Position numbers and translations under genes: made by a program. This document shows, one piece after another, positions 50,755 to 59,015 of a DNA stretch of 64,000 nt. Each line of letters opens with the position of its first letter. Position 1 is the first letter of the stretch. The notes under the pieces were generated by a model, which was not told the DNA's origin, did not search any database, and saw nothing but the letters and a program-made list of their open reading frames with translations. The DNA comes from Bradyrhizobium sp. RD5-C2 (lineage in GTDB: Bacteria > Pseudomonadota > Alphaproteobacteria > Rhizobiales > Xanthobacteraceae), in NCBI RefSeq assembly GCF_019972155.1, contig NZ_BOVL01000026.1, positions 198,634-262,633 on the forward strand, read 5' to 3'.

Positions 50755-50781
50755 AAATGCCGGCCGATTTGGCCGGCATTT
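50755..50781 (+). terminator. intrinsic terminator between tctA and tctC
   Basis: An 11-bp perfect stem, AAATGCCGGCC / GGCCGGCATTT, with a 5-base loop, followed by TTATTTGG. It lies 70 bases past tctA and 35 bases before tctC, so permease transcripts would mostly stop here, and tctC may be set separately. Confidence 0.82.
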
Positions 50782-50815
50782 TTATTTGGTCAAAACGTTC
50801 CCGGGAGGAATTGAG

Positions 50816-51796
50816 ATGATGTCCGTTCGCTCGCTTGCGGGCGCATGCCTTTCGGCATTTGCCGCGCTGGGCGCATTCGCCGTGCCGGCCTCGGCGCAAA
50901 ACTATCCGACCCGTACCATCACCATGATCGTGCCGTTCGCAGCCGGCGGTCCGACCGACGTGATCTCGCGCATCGTCACCGCGCACATGGCGCAGACGCT
51001 CGGACAGAGCATCGTCATCGAGAACGTGGTCGGTGCCGGCGGCACCACGGCGACGACGCGCGCCGCACGCGCCGCCAATGACGGCTACACGCTGGTCACC
51101 GGACATATGGGCACGCACGCGGCGTCCGTGCCGCTCTATCCGAAGCTTGCCTATCATCCGGAGAAGGATTTCGAGCCCGTCGCGCTGCTCGCGGGCACGC
51201 CGATCCTGATCCTTGCCCGCAAGGATTTCCCGCCGAAGGATCTGAAGGAATTCGTCGCCTACGTGAGGGCCAATGCCGACAAGGTCAACGCCGCGCATGC
51301 CGGCATCGGCTCGGTCTCGCACGCCTCCTGCGAGCTGTTGAATTCGATCCTCGACGTCAAGCCGGTCGGCGTGCCGTTCAACGGCACCGGCCCTGCCATG
51401 AACGCACTGGTCGCCGGCCAGGTCGACTACATGTGCGACCAGATCGTCAACGCGGTGCCGCAGATCAACGCCGGCACCATCAAGGCCTATGCGGTCGCGA
51501 CCGCCGAGCGCAATCCGTCGCTGCCCAATGTCCCGACCACGGCAGAGGCCGGCCTGCCGGCGTTCCAGGCCCAGGCCTGGAACGCGATCTTCGCGCCGAA
51601 GGGAACTTCGCCCGCGATCATCGCCACGCTGAATGCCGCGGCCATCAAGGCGCTCGACGACGAGAACGTGCGCAAGCGGCTGCTCGAGCTCGGCAGTGTG
51701 ATCCCGGCGCCCACCCACCGCACGCCGGAGGCGCTCGCGACCCTCGTCAAAAGCGAGATCGCGAAGTGGACCCCGGTGCTCAAGCCGGCAAGTTAA
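50816..51796 (+). CDS. tctC: tripartite tricarboxylate transporter binding protein, TctC (Bug family)
   Basis: A 326-residue periplasmic binding protein. The signal peptide is about 1-27 (ending VPASAQ). Family marks are YPTRTITMIVPFAAGGPTDVISRIV at the mature start, VVGAGGTTATTRAARAANDGYTL, and GVPFNGTGPAMNALVAGQVDYMCDQI. It captures a carboxylate and passes it to TctA/TctB. GGGAGGA lies seven bases before the ATG at 50816. A strong hairpin terminates the transcript after the gene. Bug proteins are very numerous in Bradyrhizobium-like and Bordetella genomes and their ligands are mostly unknown. Confidence 0.92.
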   Translation: MMSVRSLAGACLSAFAALGAFAVPASAQNYPTRTITMIVPFAAGGPTDVISRIVTAHMAQTLGQSIVIENVVGAGGTTATTRAARAANDGYTLVTGHMGTHAASVPLYPKLAYHPEKDFEPVALLAGTPILILARKDFPPKDLKEFVAYVRANADKVNAAHAGIGSVSHASCELLNSILDVKPVGVPFNGTGPAMNALVAGQVDYMCDQIVNAVPQINAGTIKAYAVATAERNPSLPNVPTTAEAGLPAFQAQAWNAIFAPKGTSPAIIATLNAAAIKALDDENVRKRLLELGSVIPAPTHRTPEALATLVKSEIAKWTPVLKPAS

Positions 51797-51821
51797 GCCA
51801 ACGCGATCAATCGGATAGAGC

Positions 51822-51847
51822 AGGGGCGGAACACAAGTTCCGCCCCT
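51822..51847 (+). terminator. intrinsic terminator after tctC
   Basis: AGGGGCGGAAC / GTTCCGCCCCT with a 4-base loop (ACAA), followed by TGTCGTTT. It lies 26 bases beyond the tctC stop and before thyA. Confidence 0.78.
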
Positions 51848-51973
51848 TGTCGTTTGGCGCAAGGGTGCTCACTTTTCGGGGTATAATCGGTGCAATCAGC
51901 CGAATCAGCGTGTCGGCCGGCGGCCTCGACCGTTAAGTTCGCCGCTTCCCCCGAAGGGTCCGAAACCAACGCC

Positions 51974-52768
51974 ATGAACCAGTATCACGACCTGCTCGAA
52001 CGCATCCTCGCCGATGGCGCGGAGAAGCACGACCGCACCGGCACCGGCACGCTGTCGATCTTCGGCCACCAGATGCGCTTCAACCTGTCGGCCGGCTTCC
52101 CGATGCTGACCACCAAGCGGTTGCCGCTAAAGGCGATCGTGCACGAGCTGCTCTGGTTCCTCGCCGGCGACACCAATATCAAATATCTCAACGACAACGG
52201 CGTCACGATCTGGGACGAATGGGCCGACGCCAATGGCGATCTCGGTCCAGTCTACGGCTCGCAATGGCGCTCGTGGCCCGCGCCCGATGGCCGCAGCATC
52301 GACCAGATCGCTGGCGTGATCGAGATGATCAAGCGCAATCCGGACTCGCGGCGGCTAATCGTCAGCGCCTGGAATCCGGCCGAGGTCGACAAGATGGCGC
52401 TGCCGCCGTGCCACTGCCTGTTCCAGTTCTATGTCGCGAACGGCAAATTGTCCTGCCAGCTCTATCAGCGCTCCGGCGACGTCTTCCTCGGTGTGCCCTT
52501 CAACATCGCCTCCTATGCGCTGCTGACCATGATGGTCGCGCAGGTGACGGGCCTCAAGCCCGGCGATTTCGTGCACTCGCTCGGCGACGCGCATCTCTAC
52601 TCGAACCACCTCGAGCAGGCGCGGCTGCAATTGACGCGGCCGACGCGGCCGTTGCCGACGATGGCGATCAATCCCGACGTGAAGGATATCTTCGCGTTCC
52701 GCTACGAGGACTTCAAGCTCGAGGGTTACGACCCGCATCCGCACATCAAGGCTGAAGTCGCGGTCTGA
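51974..52768 (+). CDS. thyA: thymidylate synthase
   Basis: A 264-residue enzyme, the same length as E. coli ThyA. It methylates dUMP to dTMP with methylene-tetrahydrofolate, giving dihydrofolate. Catalytic Cys146 lies in MALPPCHCLFQFYV; folate and dUMP blocks TTKRLPLKAIVHELLWFLAGDTN, RRLIVSAWNP, QLYQRSGDVFLGVPFNIASYALL and HLYSNHLEQ are intact. The start at 51974 (MNQYHDL) fits the family. Its stop codon shares a base with the GNAT start, and folA follows, so dihydrofolate is recycled by a gene in the same operon. Confidence 0.97.
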   Translation: MNQYHDLLERILADGAEKHDRTGTGTLSIFGHQMRFNLSAGFPMLTTKRLPLKAIVHELLWFLAGDTNIKYLNDNGVTIWDEWADANGDLGPVYGSQWRSWPAPDGRSIDQIAGVIEMIKRNPDSRRLIVSAWNPAEVDKMALPPCHCLFQFYVANGKLSCQLYQRSGDVFLGVPFNIASYALLTMMVAQVTGLKPGDFVHSLGDAHLYSNHLEQARLQLTRPTRPLPTMAINPDVKDIFAFRYEDFKLEGYDPHPHIKAEVAV

Positions 52769-53253
52769 TGTCGCTCACCATCCGCCGCGCGCGGCCCGAT
52801 GAGGCCGGACTGGTGTTCTCGCTGGTCCGCGAACTCGCCGACTACGAAAAGCTCCTGCACGAGGTCCACGCCAGCGAGGCCGATATCGCCGAGGCGCTGT
52901 TCGGCGCCAACCCGCGGCTGACTTGCGACATCGCGGAATGGAATGGCGAGCCTGCCGGCTTCGCGGTCTGGTTCGTCAACTTCTCGACCTTCGCCGGCCG
53001 CCACGGCATCTATCTCGAGGATCTCTTCGTGCGTCCGGCACTGCGCGGCAAGGGCATCGGCAAGGCGCTGCTGGTGCATCTGGCCAAGCAATGCCTCGCC
53101 AACGGCTGGTCGCGGCTGCAATGGGCGGTGCTCGACTGGAACGCGCCGTCGATCGCATTCTACAAGTCGCTCGGCGCCGAGATGATGGACGAATGGACGA
53201 TTTGCCGCGTCTCCGGCCCGGCGCTGTCGGCGCTCGCGCAAGGAACGCGCTGA
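52768..53253 (+). CDS. GNAT acetyltransferase (spermidine/spermine acetyltransferase-like)
   Basis: A 161-residue GNAT protein. Acetyl-CoA loop VRPALRGKGIGKALLVHL (about 89-106), preceded by FSTFAGRHGIYLEDLFV, and the C-terminal WAVLDWNAPSIAFYKSLGAEMMDEW, all close to the diamine/SSAT-type subfamily. It probably acetylates a polyamine or thialysine-like amine. It lies between thyA and folA, with single-base (TGATG) overlaps on both sides, so the three are translationally coupled. Why an acetyltransferase sits between two folate enzymes is not evident. Confidence 0.88.
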   Translation: MSLTIRRARPDEAGLVFSLVRELADYEKLLHEVHASEADIAEALFGANPRLTCDIAEWNGEPAGFAVWFVNFSTFAGRHGIYLEDLFVRPALRGKGIGKALLVHLAKQCLANGWSRLQWAVLDWNAPSIAFYKSLGAEMMDEWTICRVSGPALSALAQGTR

Positions 53254-53765
53254 TGGAAATCGTGCTCGTCGTCGCGGTCGCCGAGAACGGCGTGATCGGA
53301 AATGCCAACGCAATCCCGTGGCGGCTGAAATCCGACCAGCAACGCTTCAAGGCGATCACCCTGAACAAGCCCATCGTGATGGGGCGCAGGACTTTTGAGT
53401 CTCTGCGCCGGCCGCTGCCGGGGCGCACCAACATCGTGGTGACGCGCGATACGAATTATCGCGCGCGCGGCGCCATCGTCACTACGTCGTTCGAAAATGC
53501 CCGCGCCATTGCGCTTGGTGACGCGCTGCGGCGTTTCGCCACTGAAATTGCCGTCATCGGTGGCGCGGAAATCTATGCGCAATCGATGGGCATGGCCGAT
53601 CGGCTGGAGATCACCGAGGTTCACGCCCGGCCCGACGGCGATACACGGTTCGACACTATCGACGCGAAAGAGTGGGACGAGGTCGCGCGCGTGCGAAATC
53701 CGGCTGGTCCGGACGACAGCGCGGACTTCTCCTATGTGACATATCGTCGGCGCGGCCGGGGTTAA
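53253..53765 (+). CDS. folA: dihydrofolate reductase
   Basis: A 170-residue enzyme reducing dihydrofolate to tetrahydrofolate with NADPH. The N-terminal block VVAVAENGVIGNANAIPWRLKSD in outline has the Trp of the active-site loop and the Asp that protonates the substrate (LKSDQQ); NADPH motifs are VMGRRTFESL and VIGGAEIYAQ. It starts with an ATG sharing a base with the GNAT stop (TGATG). It closes the thymidylate cycle with ThyA from the same operon. A TTGACA at 53778 may start hflK transcription further on. Confidence 0.95.
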   Translation: MEIVLVVAVAENGVIGNANAIPWRLKSDQQRFKAITLNKPIVMGRRTFESLRRPLPGRTNIVVTRDTNYRARGAIVTTSFENARAIALGDALRRFATEIAVIGGAEIYAQSMGMADRLEITEVHARPDGDTRFDTIDAKEWDEVARVRNPAGPDDSADFSYVTYRRRGRG

Positions 53766-53909
53766 CCAATGTTTGCATTGACAATTTTGCCCCGGCGCAT
53801 AGCTCGTCCGGCAAGGAAGCTTGCGTTGTAAGGGCCTGAGCGGTCCCCTATAACCGGGCCGGACATTCGAGGCCGGGCGTCCCGTCCGGACTTGTCGAGG
53901 AGATGTTTG

Positions 53910-55052
53910 ATGCCGTGGAAAAATCAAGGCGGGGGGCCATGGGGCTCGGGTCCGAAAGGACCATGGGGCACAGGTCCGCAGTCAGCCGGGCCGAGGCCGC
54001 CGGATCTTGAGGATCTGCTGCGGCGCGGCCAGGACCGGCTGCAGCAGTGGCTGCCCGGCGGTCATTTCAGTGGCATGGGCATCGCGCTGGTGCTGGTCGC
54101 CGCGCTGGCGATCTGGTTCGCCACCGGGATCTTCCGCGTCCAGTCCGAAGAGCTCGGCGTCGTGCTGCGCTTCGGCAAATACGTCCGCGATGCCCAGCCG
54201 GGCCTGCGCTACCACCTGCCGTACCCGATCGAGACGGTGCTGCTGCCGAAGGCGCTGCGCGTCAACACGATCTCGATCGGCATGACCCTGATCGACGATC
54301 CCGCACGGCGCGGCCGCACCATGCGCGACGTGCCGGAAGAGAGCCTGATGCTGACCGGCGACGAGAACATCGTCGACGTCGATTTCACCGTGCTCTGGCG
54401 TATCAAGCCGGGCGGGGCCGGCGCCTATTTGTTCAACATCCAGAATCCCGAGGGCACCGTGAAGGCGGTTGCCGAAAGCGCGATGCGTGAGGTGATCGGC
54501 CGCTCGCAGATCCAGCCGATCCTGACCGGGGCGCGCAACGTCACCGAGCAGAACGTCCAGGAACTGATGCAGAAGACGCTCGACAACTACAGCGCGGGCA
54601 TCCAGATCACCCAGGTGCAGATGCAGAAGGTCGATCCGCCGGCGCAGGTGATCGACGCATTCCGCGACGTGCAGGCGGCGCGCTCCGACCTCGAGCGCAA
54701 ACAGAACGAGGCGCAGACCTACGCCAACCGGATCGTGCCGGAAGCGCGTGGTCGGTCCGCGCAGATCCTGCAGGCCGCCGAGGGCTACAAGGAGCAGGCG
54801 GTCGCCGAGGCCAAGGGCCAGAGCGCACGCTTCCTGAAAGTCTATGATGAATACAAGAAGGCACCCGAAGTGACGCGCGAGCGCATCTATCTGGAGACCA
54901 TGGAACGCGTGCTCGGTAGCTCCGAGAAGCTGGTCTATGACGGCGGCCAGGGCCAGAATATCGTGCCCTATCTTCCGCTCGGCGAACTGACGCCGCGGCG
55001 TCCGCCGGCAGCGCCGGCCACGACTGGCCAGCAGCAGGGAGCCACCCGATGA
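53910..55052 (+). CDS. hflK: HflK, SPFH membrane protein regulating FtsH
   Basis: A 380-residue protein. A Gly/Pro-rich cytoplasmic N-terminus (PWKNQGGGPWGSG) precedes one membrane helix (about 54-76) and a periplasmic SPFH/band-7 domain (EELGVVLRFGKYV...GLRYHLPYPIE; VDFTVLWRIK). A coiled-coil rich in Ala/Glu/Gln (~240-320) and a Pro-rich tail follow. With HflC it forms the cage around FtsH protease hexamers and moderates membrane-protein breakdown. GAGGAG lies eight bases before the ATG. The hflC ATG overlaps its stop (ATGA). Confidence 0.95.
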   Translation: MPWKNQGGGPWGSGPKGPWGTGPQSAGPRPPDLEDLLRRGQDRLQQWLPGGHFSGMGIALVLVAALAIWFATGIFRVQSEELGVVLRFGKYVRDAQPGLRYHLPYPIETVLLPKALRVNTISIGMTLIDDPARRGRTMRDVPEESLMLTGDENIVDVDFTVLWRIKPGGAGAYLFNIQNPEGTVKAVAESAMREVIGRSQIQPILTGARNVTEQNVQELMQKTLDNYSAGIQITQVQMQKVDPPAQVIDAFRDVQAARSDLERKQNEAQTYANRIVPEARGRSAQILQAAEGYKEQAVAEAKGQSARFLKVYDEYKKAPEVTRERIYLETMERVLGSSEKLVYDGGQGQNIVPYLPLGELTPRRPPAAPATTGQQQGATR

Positions 55053-55948
55053 GGTCCCCTGTCACCGGCATTGTGTCCCTGATCGTCCTCTTCATCGTGC
55101 TCGCCGTCGGCTACAGCTCGATGTTCACCGTGGCGCAGACCGAGCAGACCATCGTCCTGCGGTTCGGCGAGCCGGTTGAGGTCGTCACCGATCCCGGCCT
55201 GCACTTCAAGGCGCCGTGGAATTCGGTGATCAACGTCGACAAGCGCATCCTCGATCTCGAAAACCCGTCGCAGGAGGTGATCGCCTCCGACCAGAAGCGG
55301 CTGGTGGTCGACGCCTTCGCGCGCTATCGCATCAAGAATGCGCTGCGCTACTACACGAGCGTCGGCTCGATCCAGGCCGCCAATCTGCAGCTGACGACGC
55401 TGCTCAACGCGGCGCTGCGCCGCGTGCTCGGCGAGGTCACCTTCATCACGGTGGTGCGTGACGAGCGCGAGAAGCTGATGGCACGGATTCGCGAGCAGCT
55501 CGACAAGGAGGCCGACGGCTACGGGATCGAGGTCGTCGACGTCCGGATCCGCCGCGCCGACCTGCCGGAGCAGAACAGCCAGGCGGTGTACGACCGGATG
55601 AAGTCCGAGCGTCAGCGCGAAGCGGCCGAGTTCCGTGCCCAGGGCGACCAGAAGGCGCAGGAGATCCGCTCTAAGGCCGACCGCGAAGCAACGGTGATCG
55701 TCGCCGAGGCGAACTCGACCGCGGAGCAAACCCGCGGTGCGGGCGATGCCGAGCGCAACCGCCTGTTCGCCGAAGCCTATGGCAAGGACAAGGACTTCTT
55801 CGCGTTCTATCGCTCGATGACGGCCTATGAGAATAGTCTGCGCTCCGGCGATACACGTTTCCTGTTGCGGCCGGACTCGGAATTCTTCAGATACTTCGGC
55901 AATGCGAACGGCAAGTCGCCTGACGCGGCCGCCGCGCCGAAACAGTAA
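55049..55948 (+). CDS. hflC: HflC, partner of HflK
   Basis: A 299-residue SPFH protein: one N-terminal helix (about 5-24), then SMFTVAQTEQTIVLRFGEPVEVV and PGLHFKAPWNSVINVDKRILDLEN in outline, then the coiled-coil region ADLPEQNSQAVYDRMKSERQREAAEFRAQG in outline. Length and layout match E. coli HflC. It is co-translated with HflK by a four-base overlap. The family and complex are well established; the assignment is firm. Confidence 0.95.
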   Translation: MRSPVTGIVSLIVLFIVLAVGYSSMFTVAQTEQTIVLRFGEPVEVVTDPGLHFKAPWNSVINVDKRILDLENPSQEVIASDQKRLVVDAFARYRIKNALRYYTSVGSIQAANLQLTTLLNAALRRVLGEVTFITVVRDEREKLMARIREQLDKEADGYGIEVVDVRIRRADLPEQNSQAVYDRMKSERQREAAEFRAQGDQKAQEIRSKADREATVIVAEANSTAEQTRGAGDAERNRLFAEAYGKDKDFFAFYRSMTAYENSLRSGDTRFLLRPDSEFFRYFGNANGKSPDAAAAPKQ

Positions 55949-56054
55949 CGTCACGACGAACACCACGACCTAAGTATCAAGACTTGGCGGCGATGCGGAA
56001 CACGCGTCGCTGCCACTCAACAACAATAAGCATCGAGCGGGAGGCTGCCATCCG

Positions 56055-56255
56055 ATGAAGTCCATAGCGTTCGGCGACTTCCTCATCGGGTTGGGAATCC
56101 TGTTCGTGCTCGAAGGCATCCTGTTTGCGGCAAGCCCCGCCTGGATGCGCCGGGCGATGAAGAGCGCACTGGCGACGCCCGACAACATCCTGCGCATCGT
56201 CGGCATCGGCTCGGCGGTTGCGGGACTGATCCTAATCTGGCTGGTGCGGCGCTGA
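56055..56255 (+). CDS. DUF2065 small membrane protein
   Basis: A 66-residue protein with two transmembrane helices (about 5-26 and 43-63) joined by ASPAWMRRAMKSALATPDN. It matches DUF2065 (YjeT-like), a family whose gene follows hflC in many Proteobacteria, as here, 106 bases after hflC. Its function is unknown; the context suggests a link with the HflKC/FtsH membrane quality-control complex. The family fit covers the whole length. Confidence 0.9.
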   Translation: MKSIAFGDFLIGLGILFVLEGILFAASPAWMRRAMKSALATPDNILRIVGIGSAVAGLILIWLVRR

Positions 56256-56441
56256 TCACTGCCTGTTCCACCGCGCAGATCGCACCGGAATGAACATAAT
56301 CGTGAGCCTCGTGCGGCCGGTTTTTCGCCGAAATGCCCGGCTGAGATGCTTGCGCCATATGCCCGTTCGGGCGCACTCTATGATCACGGGCGCATACTGC
56401 GACCAACTAATTTGAACCCGTTTGCCTGGAGAAACTCCGAC

Positions 56442-57938
56442 ATGATCGCTGCCAGACCAGCCCTGAGCCGTCGCCTCCGCATGATGGGAGCTGCGATCTC
56501 GATCGGTGCTGCGAGCATGCTGAGCTCCGGGCCGGCGTCAGCGCGCGGCCCCGAGGGCATCGCCGACATCGCCGAGAAGGTGATCGACGCCGTCGTCAAC
56601 ATCTCGACGTCGCAGACGATCGAGGCCAAGGACCGGACGATGCCGCAGCTGCCGCCCGGCTCGCCGTTCGAGGAATTCTTCGACGACTTCTTCAAGAACC
56701 GCCGCGGCCCGCCTGGCAAGGGCGGCGACAAGAGCGGCGAGTTCCAGCCGCGCAAGACCAACTCGCTCGGCTCCGGCTTCATCGTCGACACCGCGGGTAT
56801 CGTCGTTACCAACAACCACGTCATCGCCGATGCCGACGAGATCAACGTCATCCTCAACGACGGCACCAAGATCAAGGCCGAACTGGTCGGCGTCGACAAG
56901 AAGACCGACCTCGCGGTCCTGAAGTTCAAGCCGCCGAAGCCGCTCACCTCGGTGAAGTTCGGCGACAGCGACAAGATCCGCCTCGGCGATTGGGTGGTCG
57001 CGATCGGCAACCCGTTCAGCCTCGGCGGCACGGTGACGGCAGGCATCGTCTCGGCCAAGAACCGCGACATCAGCCAGGGCCCGTATGACAGCTACATCCA
57101 GACCGACGCGGCCATCAACCGCGGCAATTCCGGCGGTCCGCTGTTCAACCTCGATGGCGAGGTGATCGGCGTCAACACGCTGATCATCTCCCCGACCGGC
57201 GGCTCGATCGGTCTCGGTTTCGCGGTGCCGTCCAAGACGGTGGCCGGCGTCGTCGACCAATTGCAGAAGTTCGGCGAGCTGCGTCGTGGCTGGCTCGGCG
57301 TGCGCATCCAGCAGGTCACCGACGAGATCGCCGACAGCCTCAACATTAAGCCGGCGCGCGGCGCGCTGGTTGCCGGCGTCGACGACAAGGGTCCGGCCAA
57401 GCCGGCCGGCATCGAGCCGGGCGACGTCGTCGTCAAGTTCGACGGCAAGGACGTCAAGGATCCGAAGGACCTGTCGCGCATCGTCGCCGACACCGCGGTC
57501 GGCAAGGAGGTCGACGTCGTCGTCATCCGCAAGGGCAACGAAGAGACCCGCAAGGTCACGCTCGGCCGGCTCGAGGACAACGACAAGGCTCAGCAGGCCA
57601 ACGCCAAGCCCAAGGACGACACCGCCGAGAAGCCGGTGACCCAGAAGGCGCTCGGTCTCGACCTGGCCGCGCTGAGCAAGGATCTGCGCACCAAGTACAA
57701 GATCAAAGACAGCGTGAAGGGCGTTATCGTCACAGGCGTCGACAGCAACTCCGATGCTGCCGAGAAGCGTCTGTCGGCCGGCGACGTCATCGTCGAGGTG
57801 GCGCAGGAGGCGGTGTCCAGCGCCGCCGACATCAAGAAGCGTCTCGATCAGCTGAAGAAGGACGGCAAGAAGTCCGTGCTGCTGCTGGTCTCCAACGGCG
57901 ACGGCGAGCTGCGCTTCGTCGCGCTCGGCGTGCAGTAG
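56442..57938 (+). CDS. degP: periplasmic Do-like serine protease (DegP/HtrA family)
   Basis: A 498-residue protease-chaperone. The signal peptide covers about 1-35. The trypsin-like domain has the full triad: His126 (VTNNHVIADADE), Asp156 (KTDLAVL) and Ser230 (NRGNSGGPLFNL). A Pro/Gly-rich LA-loop segment is at about 70-90 (FEEFFDDFFKNRRG). Two PDZ domains follow (~300-385 and ~415-490). It degrades or refolds damaged periplasmic proteins. The ATG at 56442 has TGGAG upstream; a longer form would disturb the signal peptide. It follows hflKC-DUF2065, so all four probably serve envelope quality control. Confidence 0.95.
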   Translation: MIAARPALSRRLRMMGAAISIGAASMLSSGPASARGPEGIADIAEKVIDAVVNISTSQTIEAKDRTMPQLPPGSPFEEFFDDFFKNRRGPPGKGGDKSGEFQPRKTNSLGSGFIVDTAGIVVTNNHVIADADEINVILNDGTKIKAELVGVDKKTDLAVLKFKPPKPLTSVKFGDSDKIRLGDWVVAIGNPFSLGGTVTAGIVSAKNRDISQGPYDSYIQTDAAINRGNSGGPLFNLDGEVIGVNTLIISPTGGSIGLGFAVPSKTVAGVVDQLQKFGELRRGWLGVRIQQVTDEIADSLNIKPARGALVAGVDDKGPAKPAGIEPGDVVVKFDGKDVKDPKDLSRIVADTAVGKEVDVVVIRKGNEETRKVTLGRLEDNDKAQQANAKPKDDTAEKPVTQKALGLDLAALSKDLRTKYKIKDSVKGVIVTGVDSNSDAAEKRLSAGDVIVEVAQEAVSSAADIKKRLDQLKKDGKKSVLLLVSNGDGELRFVALGVQ

Positions 57939-57967
57939 AGGCGCGCGCTCACGCCTCACCCGTCACT

Positions 57968-58088
57968 GTCATCCCCCGCGAAAGCGGGGGATCCAGTACG
58001 CCGCGACCTCTCTTGTTGAGGAAGTGGGCAACGGCTTTTCTAGCCAATCGGCATCGGTGGTTATGGGTCCCGGCCTGCGCCGGGACGA
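57968..58088. repeat. dispersed repeat with two GC-rich hairpins, GTCATCCC family
   Basis: Hairpin 1: ATCCCCCGC-GAAA-GCGGGGGAT (57971-57992). Hairpin 2: GTCCCGGC-CTGC-GCCGGGAC (58067-58086). The ends read TGTCATCCC and GGGACGACA. It fills the space between convergent degP and serB and could stop transcription from both sides. I recall the GTCATCCCCGCGAAAGCGGGGATCC sequence type as common in Bradyrhizobium. Confidence 0.78.
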
Positions 58089-58097
58089 CACCGTAGA

Positions 58098-59015
58098 CTA
58101 CCCCTCGACGAACTCATCCCGCCGATAGCCCTGCGCATACAACAGCGCGGTGAGGTCGCCGTGATCGATCCGCGCCGCCGCGGCGGCTGCGACCGCGGGC
58201 TTGGCGTGATAGGCGACGCCGAGACCTGCGGCCTGGATCATGCCGAGATCGTTGGCGCCATCGCCCGTGACCAGCGTGTCGATGTCGTCGAGGTCGAAGG
58301 ATTCGGTCAGCTCGACCAGGGTGGCGAGCTTGGTGGCGCGGCCGAGGATCGGCTCGATCACTTCGCCGGTCAGCTTGCCGTCCGCGACCTGCAACTGGTT
58401 GGCGCGGTTCTCCTGGAAGCCGATCTTCTCCGCGACCACCGTGGTGAACAGGGTGAAGCCGCCGGAGATCAGGCAGGTATAGGCACCGTGCGCGCGCATC
58501 GTCATCACCAGCGCGCGGCCGCCCGCCGTCGGCGTGATGCGCTTCTCCAGCACCTCGTCGACGACGCCGACGGGCAGACCCTTGAGCAGGGCCACCCGCT
58601 CGCGCAGCGCGGACTCGAACTCGATCTCGCCGCGCATCGCACGCTCGGTAATGGCGGCCACATGGGCCTTCAGCCCGGCGAAGTCGGCGAGCTCGTCGAT
58701 GCATTCCTGGCCGATCATGGTCGAATCCATGTCGGCCAGAAAAAGCTTCTTGCGCCGGCCGAGCCGAGGCTGCACGACAATGTCGATCGGCAGGTCGCCG
58801 CGGGCCTGGCGCAAGCGCTCCTCGATAGCCTTGATCTCGTCCCTGCCGGCGTCTCCGCTCGAATTTTGGCTCTCGAACGGAATGTCGACGGCGACTTCGT
58901 TGAACAGCCACTGCGCCGGACCCGGTGAGGGCAGCACGGCCCGCGCACCGTCGACGATGGTGGAGTCGAGCGCGGGGCTTGCAGGATTGCAGATCAACGT
59001 GGCAACGAGGGACAT
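58098..59015 (-). CDS. serB: phosphoserine phosphatase
   Basis: A 305-residue enzyme, last step of serine synthesis (O-phospho-L-serine to L-serine). The HAD core is at about 90-295: nucleophile motif FLADMDSTMIGQECIDELADF in outline (first Asp), motif II LISGGFTLFTTVVAEKIGF, Lys in GRATKLATL, and motif III VTGDGANDLGMIQAAGLGVAY. The N-terminal ~85 residues are a small regulatory-type domain, as in E. coli SerB. The start at 59015 shares two bases with the divergent miaA start. Ends against a repeat converging with degP. Confidence 0.95.
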   Translation of the reverse strand: MSLVATLICNPASPALDSTIVDGARAVLPSPGPAQWLFNEVAVDIPFESQNSSGDAGRDEIKAIEERLRQARGDLPIDIVVQPRLGRRKKLFLADMDSTMIGQECIDELADFAGLKAHVAAITERAMRGEIEFESALRERVALLKGLPVGVVDEVLEKRITPTAGGRALVMTMRAHGAYTCLISGGFTLFTTVVAEKIGFQENRANQLQVADGKLTGEVIEPILGRATKLATLVELTESFDLDDIDTLVTGDGANDLGMIQAAGLGVAYHAKPAVAAAAAARIDHGDLTALLYAQGYRRDEFVEG

